The notes under the pieces are model-generated. The model saw only the letters and a list, made by a program, of their open reading frames with translations. It was not told the origin of the DNA and ran no database searches. DNA of 64,000 bases from Lachnospiraceae bacterium (GTDB lineage Bacteria; Bacillota; Clostridia; Lachnospirales; Lachnospiraceae). This document shows positions 63,669 to 64,000 of the stretch, one piece after another. Position numbers and translations under genes: made by a program. Position 1 is the stretch's first letter; each line of letters starts with the position of its first letter. The stretch covers positions 62,001 through 126,000 of the forward strand of contig JAGBEO010000036.1 in NCBI GenBank assembly GCA_017936885.1, in the 5' to 3' direction.

Positions 63669-64000
63669 AGAAAACAGATTTGTTTACAAAGATAGCACCA
63701 TATTTATTTGATTATAAAATGAACAGATGGTTCGGAAGACAAAAATTTAATCCTATGACGTTAACTTATTCAGTAACAGCAGCATGTCAATCCAGATGTA
63801 AGACCTGCCAGATTGGCGCAATGTTTTGTCAGGATCCGACAAGACCTCAGAAAGATTTGAAATTGGATGAAATTGAGAAGATTTTTTCGTCTATGCATCC
63901 TGTGTACTTTTTCAATATGAGCGGTGGAGAACCGTTTATGAGAGATGATTTACCTGAAATCGTAGAACTTGCATGTAAGTATCTTAAGCCAAGAGTAGTG
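63665..64000 (+). CDS. radical SAM protein, 5' part only
   Basis: 112 codons are visible; no stop before the window end. ATG 63665 overlaps the epimerase stop (ATGA). After ~40 residues comes CQSRCKTC, a CxxxCxxC radical SAM motif, then SGGEPFMRDDLPEIVELA, the GGEP motif of SPASM-type radical SAM enzymes. In a glycan cluster it may modify a sugar, lipid or peptide; the substrate is not visible. Confidence 0.88.
   Translation, partial: MKKTDLFTKIAPYLFDYKMNRWFGRQKFNPMTLTYSVTAACQSRCKTCQIGAMFCQDPTRPQKDLKLDEIEKIFSSMHPVYFFNMSGGEPFMRDDLPEIVELACKYLKPRVV

Overview
The window looks like chromosomal DNA of a gut-type Clostridia, most likely a Lachnospiraceae (Firmicutes). Pointers: strong AGGAGG ribosome-binding sites, the SCIFF/ScfB radical-SAM peptide pair beside secDF, a HemZ-type anaerobic coproporphyrinogen dehydrogenase, a DUF6449 ABC permease, a DUF6485 small Cys-rich protein, several FtsX-type ABC exporters, and GHKL/LytTR signalling genes. 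I saw no rRNA, tRNA, CRISPR array, phage or intact insertion sequence.

Layout. 1-6673: end of a DUF6449 ABC permease, an ABC ATPase, an exported CARDB-like membrane-anchored protein, a MacB-type permease and a lipoprotein. 6681-9627: a 32-bp tandem repeat, a DUF4143 AAA ATPase and enolase, whose ribosome-binding site lies inside a 15-bp hairpin. 9754-22103: a self-contained signalling and cell-surface block. It holds a DUF6485 protein and a lipoprotein 5'-nucleotidase on +, two paralogous GHKL kinases and a LytTR response regulator on -, and a ~2190-residue surface protein on +. 22232-25605: hemZ followed by a low-GC patch with a small membrane protein and a PDDEXK (DUF1016) nuclease. 25943-30617: a Bce-type two-component system and ABC exporter with a BceR-like box. 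30841-34575: a complete MacAB-like exporter. 35150-38504: hisS-aspS and a small protein. 38642-45673: acyltransferase, SseB-like protein, hybrid sensor kinase, phosphoglycolate phosphatase, CorC/HlyC protein and a TIGR04086 membrane protein. 45818-49795: scfA-scfB-secDF. 50008-54904: ATP-grasp / Alpha-E / transglutaminase / M14 / degenerate M14 cluster. 55143-58625: envelope proteins and an XRE regulator. 58702-64000: a glycan-assembly cluster cut by the window end.

Most notable reading: the two GHKL kinases have lost complementary functions. The downstream one (11978-13264) has Gln instead of the expected phospho-acceptor His but an intact GHGIG box. The upstream one (13288-14580) keeps the RHD His but has lost the glycine box. 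They look like an obligate catalytic/acceptor pair. Two near-identical operator-promoters flank the cassette, one before the DUF6485/nucleotidase pair and one before the giant surface protein. Each has CCAAAT(T/C)CG half-sites 21 bp apart and a -10 exactly 40 bp after the second half-site starts. This spacing suits LytTR regulators and predicts a local regulon linking the regulator to surface remodelling and nucleotide scavenging.

The second notable system is the ATP-grasp/Alpha-E/transglutaminase operon followed by two M14-family (aspartoacylase-like) proteins. The second of these has lost two zinc ligands and the catalytic Glu, so the cluster may pair an active hydrolase with a pseudoenzyme. 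All functions are inferred from reading the sequence; no database search was run.
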